Assembly: GCA_030035585.1 (NCBI GenBank)
Contig: CM057474.1
Coordinates: forward strand, 4,706,501 to 4,770,500
Direction: 5' to 3'
Source: Dugong dugon
Lineage: Eukaryota > Chordata > Mammalia > Sirenia > Dugongidae
Length of the DNA: 64,000 bases
Shown here piece by piece: positions 47,672-58,867 of this stretch. Positions within the stretch are counted from its first letter, which is position 1. Each line of letters begins with the position of its first letter. Made by a program: the position numbers and the translations under genes. The notes under the pieces were generated by a model. The model was not told where the DNA came from, made no database searches, and worked only from the letters and a program-made list of their open reading frames with translations.

Positions 47672-48179
47672 TGTCTTAGTCATCCAGTGTTACTGTAACA
47701 GAAATACCACAAGTGGACAGCTTTAACAAAGAGAAATTTATTTTCTCACAGTCTGGTAGGCTACAAGTCCAAATTCAGGGCATCAGCTTCAGGAGAAGGC
47801 TTTGTCTCTCTGTTGGAAGGAAGGTCCTTGTGATGTGTCAGTCTTCCCTTGGTCTAGGACAGTCTCAGCACAGGAACCTCAGGTCCAAAGGGTGCACTCT
47901 GCTCTCAGCACTGCTTTCTTGGTGGTATGAGGTTCCCATGTGTCTCTGCTCACTTCTCTCTTTCACATCTCAAGAGATTGGTTTGAGACACAATCTAATC
48001 TTCTAGACCTCATCAGTATAACTGCCGCTAATCCATTTCATTACATCATAGTGATAGAGTTTACAACACATAAGGAAATCATATCAGATTACAAAATGGT
48101 ACACAGTCATACAGTACTGGGAATCACGACCCAGCCAAACTGACAGATATTTTGGGGGGATATAGTTCAATCCATGACA
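47672..48179 (-). repeat. Solo MaLR-type (MLT1-like) LTR with 5-bp duplication
   Basis: A 508-bp LTR with TG...CA ends, flanked by CCATC at 47,667-47,671 and 48,180-48,184. It aligns with the LTR at 39,560 along its whole length but has a different target duplication, so the two are separate insertions rather than the ends of one provirus. Confidence 0.86.
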
Positions 48180-48184
48180 CCATC

Positions 48185-48783
48185 CTTTAAAGTAAAACCG
48201 ATGGTGACTTCCTTGCTAATCCAGTTTTGTAGAAGTATGAGGGAGTGTCAGACTGTCAGAAGTAAAGATAAAGTCTGTATTGTCTTTGATTTAAAGAATA
48301 AAAAACTTCACTCTTTTCCATTTATTTCATTTATATCAATAACCACACACACAGTTACACAAACTAGAGTTATTTGTTGCTTGTATTATCTCAATCTACT
48401 AAAATTAGGGGTACATTTCACATGGTTTTTCAGGCTATAAAAATTAGTATCAATCAGCTGTTAGTATTTCCTCATTAGACCTTCTGACCTGTAACTTTGT
48501 CATTGCTCATCTCTGTTTAAATGATAAATCTAAGAGATTTTTCTGTTCCCTGTCCTTAAATTATTATTCTGACCCCCTTTCCTATTTGTTTCTTGCTACA
48601 GCTTTCACATAAAGATTTTACATGATTTTCAAGGTGTCAGTTTTTGAAAACCTAGGAAAATGATATGTATCTTTGAGAAGAAATGAGTTACTCTATTTCT
48701 TTAATAATAATGTTAAATTTTGCAATCTTTTCTAAGAGGCAATAATGCAGTATTTTTTTTTTTCTGATTATAAAGCTGAGAGC
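48185..48783. other. AT-rich spacer
   Basis: Nothing supported; a poly-T tract is present near 48,751-48,763. Confidence 0.4.
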
Positions 48784-48793
48784 ATGTTTATTA

Positions 48794-48984
48794 CTTTAAA
48801 AACAAAAACCCACTGCCATCTAGTTGATTCTGACTCACAGCGACCCCATGGCGTTTCCAAGGCTATAAATCTCTAGGGAAGCAGACTGCCACATCTTTCT
48901 CCCTCAGAGCTGCTGGTAATTTCAAACCGCTTACCTTTCGGTTAGCAGCCGAACGCTTTAACCACTGTGCCACCAGGGCTCCAT
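48794..48984 (-). mobile_element. AfroSINE-like SINE with 10-bp target duplication
   Basis: Reverse-oriented long-form copy flanked by ATGTTTATTA at 48,784-48,793 and 48,985-48,994. The head complement CCACCAGGGCTCC is at the right. Confidence 0.95.
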
Positions 48985-48994
48985 ATGTTTATTA

Positions 48995-49310
48995 TAGGCA
49001 ACGTAAAATAGAGAAATATCCCCCCATTTCCATGAGATAATACTATTAACATTTTTCTTTTTTCTAAGCAAGCACACATTTTTTTAAAAGATGGGTTGCT
49101 ATCACGTCATACATTTTATAGCCTGCCATTTTCACTTACTAACTGCGTAATGAACATTTTCTCTTTTTATTATTCTCTTAAAACCCTATTTTTCTTATAG
49201 AAATGTGTCATAGTCTATTTAACCGATCCACAATCCCCGATAGTTAGATATTTAGGCTGTTTCTAAATTGTTTCTATCATAAATAAAGCTACAGTAAGCA
49301 TCCTTGTGCC
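48995..49310 (-). mobile_element. Old L1 relic, 3' region
   Basis: Diverged minus-strand L1-like text: TAGTCTATTTAACCGATCC near 49,211, TTTAGGCTGTTTCTAAATTG near 49,251 and AAATAAAGCTACAGTAAGC near 49,281. No open frame. Confidence 0.55.
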
Positions 49311-51119
49311 CAGCTCCTCTCAGCTCATGTGAAATGAGAAAATAAACTTCACTGTGTTTTCAGGATCTGGACTTGGAGTAACACTGGATGGCAGATGTGC
49401 TTGTCTGTCAGGTTAAACAAACAAATCAATACAAGGGCAGAGGGAGGGAGTGAAAGACCATTTCCTTACCAAGCAATCACACAGTTTATTGTCCGGGAGA
49501 GAAAAAGAAGGAAGAAAGAAGAAGGGAAGAGCCAGTTTTGTGTAGTGTCGCGCGCACAGGTGTTCCTGTTGGCAGCCCCACGGTACTAGTCGGGAGCGGG
49601 CTTTCGCAGACGTAGAATGTGAGGCTTCTTTGTTGGAGACAAAGTGCTGCCTGTGGCAGAATTGCCGCAGTGATGGGAAAGGATCGCAATGTATTGTTGG
49701 AGTACTGGGATTTTCAATAGAGACAGTGCATTAAAGTAGCTCTGTGGGCAGTGGATTGTTTCAGCCAGGCCTGGCTAATAACACACTCTTCTTGGCAAAC
49801 TCTATTGAAAACGTAGAGCTGGCGTGGTTTTGTGGTTGCGGAGCGGTGCCGTCCTTGGGCATCGGAATTACTTTCACCAGCACGAGTTTTTAACAACCAA
49901 TTGATTTAACGTGATTCAACAAAAGAGTTTTTGACTGTCAAGTTAGAACTGTAACCACTTTTCCAACGGGTCTGTTTCCTTTTTTGGTAATTGCTAAACT
50001 AGGCTTTTTCAGAGTTGTTATAGAAAATATCTTTCTAATTGAGTTGTTTCTTCTTAACTCACTTGTTCATTTAGGAAAAGATTTTGTTACAGAGCAAAAA
50101 GTGCATGATTTACATATTTTACAGTTTACAATCTATTTGTGTATATTTGGAGTTTTTTAAGTATACATACTATATTGTGAAGTGTTTAAACCATTTGTTT
50201 AAACCTGATCACTAGAAATCAAAGGTGGTTGTTTTTAGGTGTCAACTCATAGTGACCCTGTGTACAAAACAAAAGTTAGTATTCTTTAATTTGCTTGCCA
50301 GTATTAGCTGCCTTCCATATACTTTATTTGAAGTAGAACAATTAGTTATGCTCTCCTAGATTTAACCTAGATGTTAACTGTGTTTTAAGGTTAAAATTAA
50401 AACTTGAAGGATTGATAATTGAATGCTTTTCAGTTATTCCCCCCCCCCTTAAGTTTGATATTAAATGAATTTTTGTGGCGCGGTGTTTTAACTGCTTACG
50501 TAAAATTGAAACAGGAAGGAAAACAAGACCATAAAGGTAGCAGAGACCTAAAGGTGGACTTTTAATACCATCCCGAAGTAGATGGGATTGTTGAATTAGA
50601 GGTTCAACTGATATGTTCCTAGAATCATGGAGGTTTAGAGCCTGTAAGAACCACAGACGTTTAGTCAACCCTCTCTTTTGACAGAAGAAAGCGAGGCCCA
50701 GAGAAATTAACCAACAGTATTCTCCTAGTTAGTGAGGAGTAGGAACCAGATTGTAAAGCTCCTAATTCCCACATCTAAACTCTTTCACATTCTTCAGTCT
50801 CATCAAACCAAAGCAGCGTTCATTTACTGGGCTCCCATTCTGATGAAGGAGCCATTAGATATGGCCCTTACCTTGGAGAAACTTATGTTTTTGTTTGTTA
50901 GAAAGCAAGGCCTGTACTCATTAAAAGCTGTTAATAACAAAAGATTTAAATCATGGTTGAAGACAGTAATAGAAGCAGTAGCTCAGAGCACTGCTTCTTC
51001 AGTGACCAAATGAACTGTGCAAACAATTATTATTGAAACTTAGAAAATGGATAAATATCTTCAGCCTGGGGTAGTCAGAGAAGAAGACCTTTTTCACAGA
51101 CGTTGGGTTTTGAGATGGG
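49311..51119. other. Unique DNA with a CpG-richer, dyad-containing patch
   Basis: Most is AT-rich. The part at 49,490-49,890 is richer in CpG (GTCGCGCGCACAGG near 49,547; GCGGAGCGGTGCCG near 49,838). It contains nested symmetries at 49,711-49,811 and no repeat match. It could be a host regulatory element or an untranslated exon; no coding frame is persuasive. A fragment at 50,234-50,262 (CAACTCATAGTGACCCTGTG) looks like a SINE tail remnant. 50,580-50,790 vaguely resembles an ancient mammalian repeat. Confidence 0.4.
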
Positions 51120-51385
51120 TTTGGATTTTTTTGTCTGCCTCACCTACTCATTCTTTAAAATTTAACATAAATCTCAGCTCTTCTCCCGAGGGTTCGCTGG
51201 CACTTCTTCCCTCATAGAATTCTTTGCATTTACATATACCTCTATATAGTACTTAACCACATTTCACGAGAGTTATTTATGTACCCCTCTAACCTCCAAA
51301 CTCCTTAAGGTCACAGACTTCCTCTTCATATCCTGACACTTAGTGAGTAACTAATACATGTTTCAAATAAATCGAACATTTGCAT
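51120..51385 (+). repeat. L2-like LINE 3' relic
   Basis: The text resembles the L2 3' region: CTCACCTACTCATTC near 51,140, CTCCAAACTCCTTAAGGTC near 51,294 and GTGAGTAACTAATACATG near 51,343, ending in AATAAATCG. The assignment rests on remembered L2 sequence. Confidence 0.5.
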
Positions 51386-51839
51386 GTACTCACACATAGT
51401 AATTCATGACAATATCACATATGTAAACAAGCACACATAGGAGTAAATATTGATTTAAAAATTTAAGAAGAGCCTGCCTCCCACTACACATCTCTGAAAA
51501 CGTTATTAGCTGCTGATTTACTTCAGAAAGATCCAACCCTCTTGCCAAGTCAGTTTGCCCAGAGAACCTTACAACCAGGCCTATACCATTATGACAGGAA
51601 GGAGGTGATTCTCTATCTGAATGAATTGTTTGTAAACCAAGAGGAATACAGGCAGTATATTAAAGGAATAAGCTCAGCTCTAATATGATCCCAAATGAAT
51701 TCTGAACATAGTAGGCAGTGTATCAGTAGGATTAGACCTGGCTGTGTAAACTTGGAATTTGGTGCACCAGTCAAATAGTAATCTGTAGTCTATATGTCAC
51801 CCCAGTGGATCTGCCCACGGGTGAGTTTCCTGATTAGCA
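51386..51839. other. Unassigned DNA
   Basis: No gene or repeat family was recognised. Confidence 0.35.
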
Positions 51840-52080
51840 CTTCAATCTCGACTTACCTCCTCCGCCTGCAGGGTTCTTCCACTCTTGCCCCCCTACAGTC
51901 TATTTTCCACAGAAAAAGCTGAGTGGTCTTTTTAAAAACATATACTTGATCATTCATCTCTGAGGGCTTTCCATAGCACCTAAAATAAACCCCAAACCTT
52001 TTACTTTGGCTTACAAAATCTTACATGGTCTGCTTATGCTTTCTCTGACTTCTGGCTCGTACCAGGCTCCCTGTCACCCA
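51840..52080 (+). repeat. L2-like LINE relic
   Basis: It resembles an internal L2 3' segment: CTACAGTCTATTTTCCACAG near 51,893, GAGTGGTCTTTTTAAAAAC near 51,921, AAATAAACCCCAAACC near 51,982 and TACAAAATCTTACATGGTC near 52,013. Moderately diverged. Confidence 0.55.
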
Positions 52081-52179
52081 GTACTCTCCAGCCACGGACA
52101 ACAAAAGCTAGATACAGCTAACCTCTGTAAAATAGAATCTGACAGGGGAAATGGGTGCTCATCAGAATTAGAGTTTCTT

Positions 52180-52381
52180 ATTTCCCTCTCAAGGGCATCA
52201 TATTTGGTAGAGTGCCAGCGAAAAGGAGGGAAACCCTCAATGAAATGCATTGACACAACAGCCACAAGAATGGACTCTGACGTACCAGTGTTCATGAAGA
52301 TAGCACAGAACCGGGCAACATTTTACTCTGTTATACATGAGATCACCATGGAGCCAACTCAATGGCAACTAGAAACGGCAG
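52180..52381 (+). mobile_element. RTE LINE 3' end fragment
   Basis: Plus-strand RTE end: GTGCCAGCGAAAAGGAGG near 52,212, ACCCTCAATGAAATGCATTG near 52,233, GATAGCACAGAACCGGGC near 52,299 and the terminal CAACTCAATGGCAACTAG. It is more diverged than the copies at 1 bp and 40.8 kb. Confidence 0.8.
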
Positions 52382-52420
52382 CAGTTCCTTCTTAATAATG
52401 AAGCAAACATTTGGTAAATC

Positions 52421-52473
52421 ACAGGTACTGTCACTAAGAGTCGGAATCCACCCGACGGCAGCGGGTTTGGTTT
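52421..52473 (+). mobile_element. AfroSINE tail fragment
   Basis: Only the RTE-like end remains: TCACTAAGAGTCGGAATCC, then GCGGGTTTGG. It lies between an RTE end and an L1 fragment. Confidence 0.75.
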
Positions 52474-52965
52474 AAATGACTAATGATCACAAGCACCTCT
52501 TCATGTGTTTGTTGGCCTTCTGAATGCCCTCTTTGGTGAGAAGTCTTCATATCCTTTGCCCGTTTTTTGATTGAATTGTTCATCTTTTTGTTGTTGAGTT
52601 ATTGAAGTTTTCTACATATTTTCTATATATTTCAGGACTTCAAACCAGTTCTTTCTAGTTTGAACGCCTGCTGAGAATTTGCATTCCCACCCCAGATATA
52701 CTGAATCAGAATCAACATTTTAACAAGATCCCCAGGTGCTTCTTACATATAACTTCCTGGAACTTGTTAGAAATGCAGATTCTCAGCAGGGAGCTTATTA
52801 AGAAAAGCAAATTCTCAGAAGGGGTTCCAACCAGAAGTGGTTGGAAGCCCTGATGTATTTTAGAGATTAGACCTTTGTAAGGTATGTTGTTAGCAAAACT
52901 TTTTTCTCAGTCTGTAAGTTCTCTTTTTACTCTGTTGGTGTACTTTTTTGATGCTGATACTGTGT
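52474..52965 (-). mobile_element. L1 ORF2 fragment split by a MER5-like element
   Basis: Minus-strand L1 ORF2 text at 52,474-52,635 (CATGTGTTTGTTGGCCTTC near 52,503) resumes at 52,855-52,965 (TTTTAGAGATTAGACCTTTG near 52,857; CTCAGTCTGTAAGTTCTC near 52,906). A different repeat lies between. Confidence 0.75.
52640..52850. mobile_element. MER5A-like hAT fragments, rearranged
   Basis: Two MER5A-like pieces occur in permuted order: 52,680-52,745 (CCCACCCCAGATATACTG, then AACAAGATCCCCAGGTGC) and 52,755-52,795 (GGAACTTGTTAGAAATGCAG). In the family as I know it the second piece precedes the first. Flanking sequence at 52,820-52,850 (CCAACCAGAAGTGGTTGG) is a palindrome. Confidence 0.6.
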
Positions 52966-54269
52966 TGTTGTTTTTTTTAATTTTACTATTTTCTGAATGT
53001 TTTCTGAGTAGTAAAAGCTTTAAAATAATATTATCTAATCTCAAGGAAATAGCCTCAACCTCCTTCTTCCTCCAAAATAAAAACAAAAGCAAACAAAAAA
53101 GCTTTTATTTACAATTTTAAAACAAAAATAGATGCTTTGATTTTGACTTAGAGATTCTGAAGTGCCTAATATTTCTTCTTTACAGAATTTTATTCCAAAT
53201 ATGTTTGAGTCTTGATAATATTTTATTTTATTAGCATGCAAAACAGTCACCACAGAGATACCAGTCTACTCAGAAACATTTTCTTTTTCAAGATCAGAAG
53301 CAAAAATATCATCAACCTTCGGAGCATAACACCATGGTCACTGTGTAGTCACACTCTTGTTTGATAGCAATGACCCAGAGATTAGGGAATAACTTGCAAC
53401 ATTCTGAGAACACACTGTCAAAGCCTTCGCCACTGCTCAGGGATTGAAACAAATGAATACAGCTTTGAGACTGTAAACCAAGTTAAGGAGCAGGTAGGAC
53501 AGCTGGTAGAATGCAGAGTTGTCCAAAGACCTCAGCCCCTCACCACTTGCAGAAGTTTTGTATAGCATTTGAGCATATACATTTACTATCATGTTCTACA
53601 AACATTTATCAAATACCCACTACGTGTATGTAGTGCAGTGTTACAAAGTGGAGGCTCAAGAGTGCCACATTAACATAGATTTATTACAGAGTAATATAGT
53701 ATAGCAGGAAAAGGTAGCTGTATTTGACCTCTTTGGATCTCTTTGTTCATTTGTACACTAGAGGAGGGTGACCCCACCCTCGTTAGAAATTGCCTACCTA
53801 GGGAATCGATTAATATAAAAGACAAAACCAAGACTGAGCTGGCCATCTACCCAGGAGTCATGCCAGTACTCTTACTTAGCATCAGATTTGAGCCAGGTGG
53901 ACGAGCTAGTCGTGTCTGACAGCTATTGCTGTCTGTAATGGAGTCAAGGCACCTGTCAGTGAGGAAGTCATTAATGAGAGCACCATGCTTCATGGTCTGA
54001 AAGAGTTAAGTGATGAAAGGGAGACTGAACGGTAATCTGATCTGAAATCTTTTACTCTGTGCACCTGACCTCCCTTTTGACTGGCTATTCTTTTTAAACT
54101 TTCTTTCCAGCTTTAGTAATACTTGGATGGAGGACCTAATAGGCTTTCTGAGTCAGAGAATTCTAGAATTCAGCTCTTATTGAATTCAAAATCCATCATT
54201 GCCTAAGTGGTCAGCCCCCTTGAAAATTTGCTGTGATGTCCTCCATTAATACAGAAGACAACCAGTTCT
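52966..54269. other. Unique DNA
   Basis: No gene recognised. A short MIR-like stretch occurs near 53,600-53,640 (AACATTTATCAAATACCC), too brief to call firmly. Confidence 0.4.
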
Positions 54270-54860
54270 CTTTCCAGCCAGCTCTATTAGAAGTTCTTCC
54301 TCATACTGAACTGAAATCTGCTAAATGTCATCCTGTTACTTCTACCCATTTATCTTACCCATGTCTCTTACCCATTTATCTTACCCATGTATCTTATCCT
54401 TGTATCTTTCTGGAGCCACACAAATAGTCATACAAAACACATGTTGTTGCCTCTTTAATATTAAAATCTTTCAGATTCTTCAGGCAATTACAAGGTTCTC
54501 TTTCTACATTTCTTCATTCTGCTTAGTACCCTCCTTCCCTTAAGTTCTTCATTCAATATAATACAAAATGCTTTTACTGTCCTTGTCTGGATAGACCCCA
54601 GTCAATCAATGACCCTCTAATTGTGCTGCCCAGATCTGGTCATAATACTCTAGATATGGTCAGAAAAGTGAAAGAGTGGGATTATTAAGTGGAATATATA
54701 TTTTATTACATGGAATATATGTTTCTACTAATTCAACCTAAAATTCCGTTGGTTTTTTTGGGAGCCACACCACATCACTGACGTACTGAGCTTGCAGTGA
54801 CCTGAACCCACCTTGTCACGCAAAGGCCTGTAAACTGCCTGGCGTGCTGTACTCACCTGG
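54270..54860 (-). repeat. CR1/L3-like LINE relic
   Basis: Minus-strand remains of an ancient CR1-clade LINE. In plus-strand reading: AAGTTCTTCCTCATACTG near 54,291, GGAGCCACACAAATAGTC near 54,411, TGCTGCCCAGATCTGGTC near 54,622, TCTAGATATGGTCAG near 54,648 and GCCACACCACATCACTG near 54,764. These appear in the same order as in CR1/L3 sequence I remember. It contains a 13-bp tandem array at 54,344-54,408. Confidence 0.62.
54344..54408. repeat. 13-bp tandem array, five copies
   Basis: Units such as ACCCATTTATCTT and ACCCATGTATCTT alternate at 54,344, 54,357, 54,370, 54,383 and 54,396, with one to three differences between copies. Confidence 0.93.
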
Positions 54861-55840
54861 TGGATTTTCTTTTTAATTTCACAGAACTTCTCTGGGCTTC
54901 GGTGCCTTCAGCTTTTAATAAAGGGCATGAACTGGAGTGTTTGATAAATGTACCCAGATTTGGGGCTGCAAAGGGCAAATATCAGACAGGTCCTATAAAT
55001 GTCAGTGAGTCACAAGCTCCATTCCAAGCCCCCGAGGGACTTTTTAAAATCAACCTAACATGAGCCTTGTCTGTATGTGAGACGAGTCTGTGCTGCATCC
55101 CTCTCCCCACTCTACGCCCCCTTCCCCTTCCCGCACTGACGCTGGATCTCGTCCTCCAGAGGGGAGCAGTTCGAAACAGTCTGCATTGCATGGAACCGGT
55201 GACATGGGTCTCATACTTTTATGAAAGATGTTTCTCTCTCTCTGACCCTTGCCAGCCCACATAGGCTACTGTGTTAATAGTCTCCAGAGTCCTTGGCTTT
55301 CCAAAGTCATCCAATAAAGTGAGATCTCTTGTTGGAAAGGCACAGAAATCAAGACAGGCCTGCTAAAGTAGTTCCCCCTCCCTCTAAGGCGACTGGTGGA
55401 ATATGACTTGTCACTCTATCTTTGCCTCACGGGTTGGTAGAGGAGGGGAGAGGGCCCCTCTTGTGCTTCTAGACTATTTCTTGTTGATATCCCCTTAGCT
55501 CATATAGGTGTTGAATTTATAGAGACAAAAACAAGGTTAAAATTAAATTCTGAATATAGATTGGTACAATGAATTTAGAGCACTTAGATTCTCTTAATGT
55601 CAAAAATACAAGGACTTAGGAATATGGAAACAGGTTCTACCATTGTTGGACATTATTAAGGAGTTTTTAGGGATGAGATAAGCAGCACAGAACGTCAGCC
55701 GTAAGTTAATTTTCAAGCTACATTTGACTCTGGTTTTGTATGGTAGTAAGTGGTAGTTTCTAAGCACTGTGCAAGTGGTTTTAAAAGTCTCACATGTTTT
55801 GGTTATGAAAATAGAACCTTAACTGTAGTAAATGATATAT
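54861..55840. other. Unique DNA
   Basis: A GC-balanced stretch at 55,000-55,270 has overlapping opposed open frames but no recognised product. No repeat family was seen. Confidence 0.4.
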
Positions 55841-56001
55841 ACCAAAAACCCGTCGCCGTCAAATTGATTCCTACTCATAGTGACCCTATAGTACAGAGTA
55901 GAACTGCCCTATAGAGTTTCCAAGGAGCGGCTAGTGGATTCGAACTGCTGACCTTTTGGTTAGCAGCCATAGCTCTTAACTACTGCACCACCAGGACTCC
56001 A
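55841..56001 (-). mobile_element. AfroSINE-like SINE
   Basis: Reverse-oriented short-form copy: tail ACCAAAAACCCGTCGCCG at the left, head complement CACCACCAGGACTCC at the right. Flanks share only ATATAT-rich sequence. It forms an inverted pair with the SINE at 56,241. Confidence 0.92.
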
Positions 56002-56240
56002 GACCATATATGGTCAAGCTAAAATGATTCAACCTTTTGTTTAGATGAAGATACATACTAATCTCTTCAGTTTTCATAATGGTGAAACAACTTTGCCCTT
56101 CTCATATCTGGTGTTTAAAATATGCACTTCTGACTTTGACCTTCTACCTTATGTCTATACAACATGTACTTGTTAGGGAGACTAAAGCTTGAATTGAGCA
56201 AGATTCAGCTTGGTTCAAAAACTACAATGAAACATCTAGA

Positions 56241-56449
56241 AGGAGCCCTGGTGGGGCAATGGTTAAGTGCTGGGCTGCTAACCGAAAGGTCAGCAGTTCC
56301 AATCCACCCAGCAGCTCTCCAGGAGAAAGACCTGGCAATCTGCTTCTGTAAAGATTACAGCCAAGAAAACCCTATGGGACAGTTCTACCCTGTCACATGG
56401 ACTCGCTCTGAGCCAAAGTCAACTCAACGGCACCTACCAACAACAACAG
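56241..56449 (+). mobile_element. AfroSINE-like SINE, long variant
   Basis: Plus-strand copy beginning AGGAGCCCTGGTGGGGCAAT with B box AGTTCCAATCC, long-variant middle CCTGGCAATCTGCTTCTG and a CAACAACAACAG tail. The 102-codon frame across it is coincidental. Confidence 0.93.
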
Positions 56450-56574
56450 AGGCCAAGACTCAGGGAATGTAACTTAGAAACACATTAACCAGCGATCTTT
56501 GAACAGGGTCAGGGGGCCAGAAACATTTGGGGAACTTTTTCCCAAATGTGCATGAATCTCCATCTCCACTCTTC

Positions 56575-56960
56575 GATTTTTTTTTTTAAATCATTTTAAT
56601 GTGTTTTTGGTGAGAGTTTACACAGCGAATTAGATTCCCATTTAACAATCTCCATACATATTGTTTAGTGACATTGGTTACATTTTTCACACTGTGTCAA
56701 CATTCTCATTATTTCTGTTCTGGTTGTTTTGTTTTCATTAATTTAGCTTCCCTACCCGTAACCCCCGACCACTTGTTGATTTTGACTGAGCAGGTCTGGG
56801 TAAGATACTTCCTCAGAAAGCTTCCACAGGCTATTCTGACAAGCCTCCCAGCTGGGATTCCCTGTAGAGTCCCCGACTCTGTCCCTGTAAATTATTATTA
56901 CTTTACTATTCCCCTCCATCTGCCCTAAATCCCCCAGACTCAAATGCCTTCCATAAGTTT
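56575..56960 (-). mobile_element. L1 3' UTR fragment, diverged type
   Basis: Poly-T at the left followed by GGTGAGAGTTTACACAGC, GTTTAGTGACATTGGTTAC and CACACTGTGTCAACATTC, the terminal L1 UTR text seen elsewhere in this window. Further right it departs from the common UTR, so the right border is approximate. Confidence 0.65.
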
Positions 56961-57116
56961 TGTTTTTCTGTTGTTTCTTCTGTTTATGTTGAAGATTGCT
57001 ACTAGTCTTGTCCATTTGAATGGTATTTTAGTATCTTTAATAAAACCATATTTGAAGTTATTATCCTTCCAAGTATCTTTTGTACTTTATGTAGGTATCC
57101 ATGCAGTGAATTTCCT

Positions 57117-57285
57117 AATAGCTACTATTTATTGACTATTTATTACGTGCCAGGCACTTTCCGTATATGACGATGCTTTAATACTCTTATCAGCCTTGCC
57201 AATTGCTGTCTACACTCTCGTTTAACAGATGAGATAGTCCAGAGAAGTTAAGTTTCATACTCGGTCATAGTCGAACCTGCATCTT
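57117..57285 (-). repeat. MIR SINE relic
   Basis: Minus-strand MIR: TTATTACGTGCCAGGCAC near 57,141, TTTAACAGATGAGATAGTCC near 57,221 and GAGAAGTTAAGTTTCATAC near 57,242, then GAACCTGCATC. Confidence 0.75.
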
Positions 57286-58007
57286 TTTTTATAGCCGTAC
57301 TCATTCCTCTGCTCAACACTGATAAAAAATAGTCTCTACCGGAAAAAATATATATTTTTTCTCTCATAAAATAAAAATTGTATCCTGCAAAATGTATCCC
57401 TTTTTGCTTAGATGCCATAATACTAGCTACAAAGTTGATCTCAATTTTAGTCATCAACAGATCTCAGGTGCCTGAAAGCATTTAATCCCTCTGTGTTTTT
57501 TTGGATTTTTTCTCCTTCCAGACTAGCAACAATTTTTTTTAAAAATAAAAATAGATTTGACGTGGTTGTTAGGTGGCAGGATTTTCCCAAAATAAGGTAC
57601 ATCTTATTTTGTAACTCTCAGAAAAGATTACAGCTGTCATCATTGATGCCACATGGAATGTATTATATGCCCATTCCACATTATAAAAAAGTGATTCACT
57701 GGATGTTTAAAAAGGTTCCATTTTCACATTTCATAAAATGAATCAATACTTGAAAAAGAAACAAAATTTCTGGCTTTGGTGGTACGAAATGCCGCTAGGG
57801 CAATGTTTAAAAGAACTTGGTTTAAGGAAAAAATCGTATTTCTTTTAGACTTGCAGGGGAGATCAGAATCCTTATACAGGATAATAACAATGTGAGGAAA
57901 TGCAGTCTAGTATTATGAACATGTTCCTTTACTCATTGCCATGAGCACACGTAGGTTACCCATTGCCAGGTATCTGCATTGTTTTTTGGCTTGTTTGATA
58001 GGCACAT
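57286..58007. other. AT-rich unique DNA
   Basis: Nothing supported in this stretch. Confidence 0.4.
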
Positions 58008-58020
58008 TCTATAGTATTTT

Positions 58021-58854
58021 GTTGTTGTTGTTGTTAAGCATATATACAGCAAAACATATACCAATTCAACAGTTTCTACATGTACAGTTCAGTGACATTG
58101 ATTACATTCTTCGAGTTGTGCAACCATTCTTCCCCTCCTTTTCTGAGTTGTTCCTCCCCCAATTAACACAAACTCACTGCCCCATAAGGTTCCTATCTAA
58201 TCTTTCAAGTTGCTGTTGTCATTTTGATTCCATATGGATGGTTCTTAAAAGAGCATAATGCTCAAGGCAGGCATTTTTTACTAGTTAAGCTAAACTACTG
58301 TTTGGTTTTAAGAAGACTTCCAAGGATATTTTTGGTTTAAAGATTATGTCAGGGCAATAGTTTCAGGGGTTTATCCAGCCTCCATGTCTCCAGGAAGTTG
58401 TGTGATAAACATATTAACAACAACAACAACAAAAAAAAAAAAAAGTAGCTGCTGAGGCTGCTTATGTACAAACAAACTCCTCATAGGATTTGGTTCCTTG
58501 GTTTGGAGATTTAGGGTTACAGTTTCATGGCACATCCCAGTTAATTGGCCTAATAACGTGTTTAGTGCTTCTGTCCTACCTTCTAGCTTGTTGTGTAGCG
58601 CCTGGGGTCTTACAAGCTTGCAGCTGGCCATCCAAGGCACAACAATTGGTCTCTATTGTCTGGAGTGACAGAAGAAGAAGGAGAGTCAGGAAAAGGACAG
58701 TAAATGGAATATGTAGCTAATTGCCTCCAGGAACAACTGCCCGCTTTGCCATGAGAACCGAAAAACTGGATGGTGCCTGGCTACTGTCACTGAACACGTT
58801 GATCAGAGTCTGTAGAGGAATCCCGACCAAAAGGGGGAAATGCAGAACAGAATT
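58021..58854 (-). mobile_element. L1-like 3' UTR fragment of a second type, with target duplication
   Basis: An 834-bp insertion flanked by TCTATAGTATTTT (58,008-58,020) and TCTGTAGTATTTT (58,855-58,867), 12 of 13 identical. The left end has (GTT)n, so the element's own tail is (AAC)n rather than poly-A. TACAGTTCAGTGACATTG near 58,083 matches the piece at 27,882 inside the full-length L1 tail and the old mammalian L1 3' UTR type. Assignment to L1 is probable; the (AAC)n tail is unusual for it. Confidence 0.65.
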
Positions 58855-58867
58855 TCTGTAGTATTTT

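Noticed and set aside
39560-48179. A single provirus bounded by two LTRs
   Set aside because: Each LTR has its own perfect 5-bp duplication with a different sequence, and the DNA between them is unrelated host DNA and other repeats.
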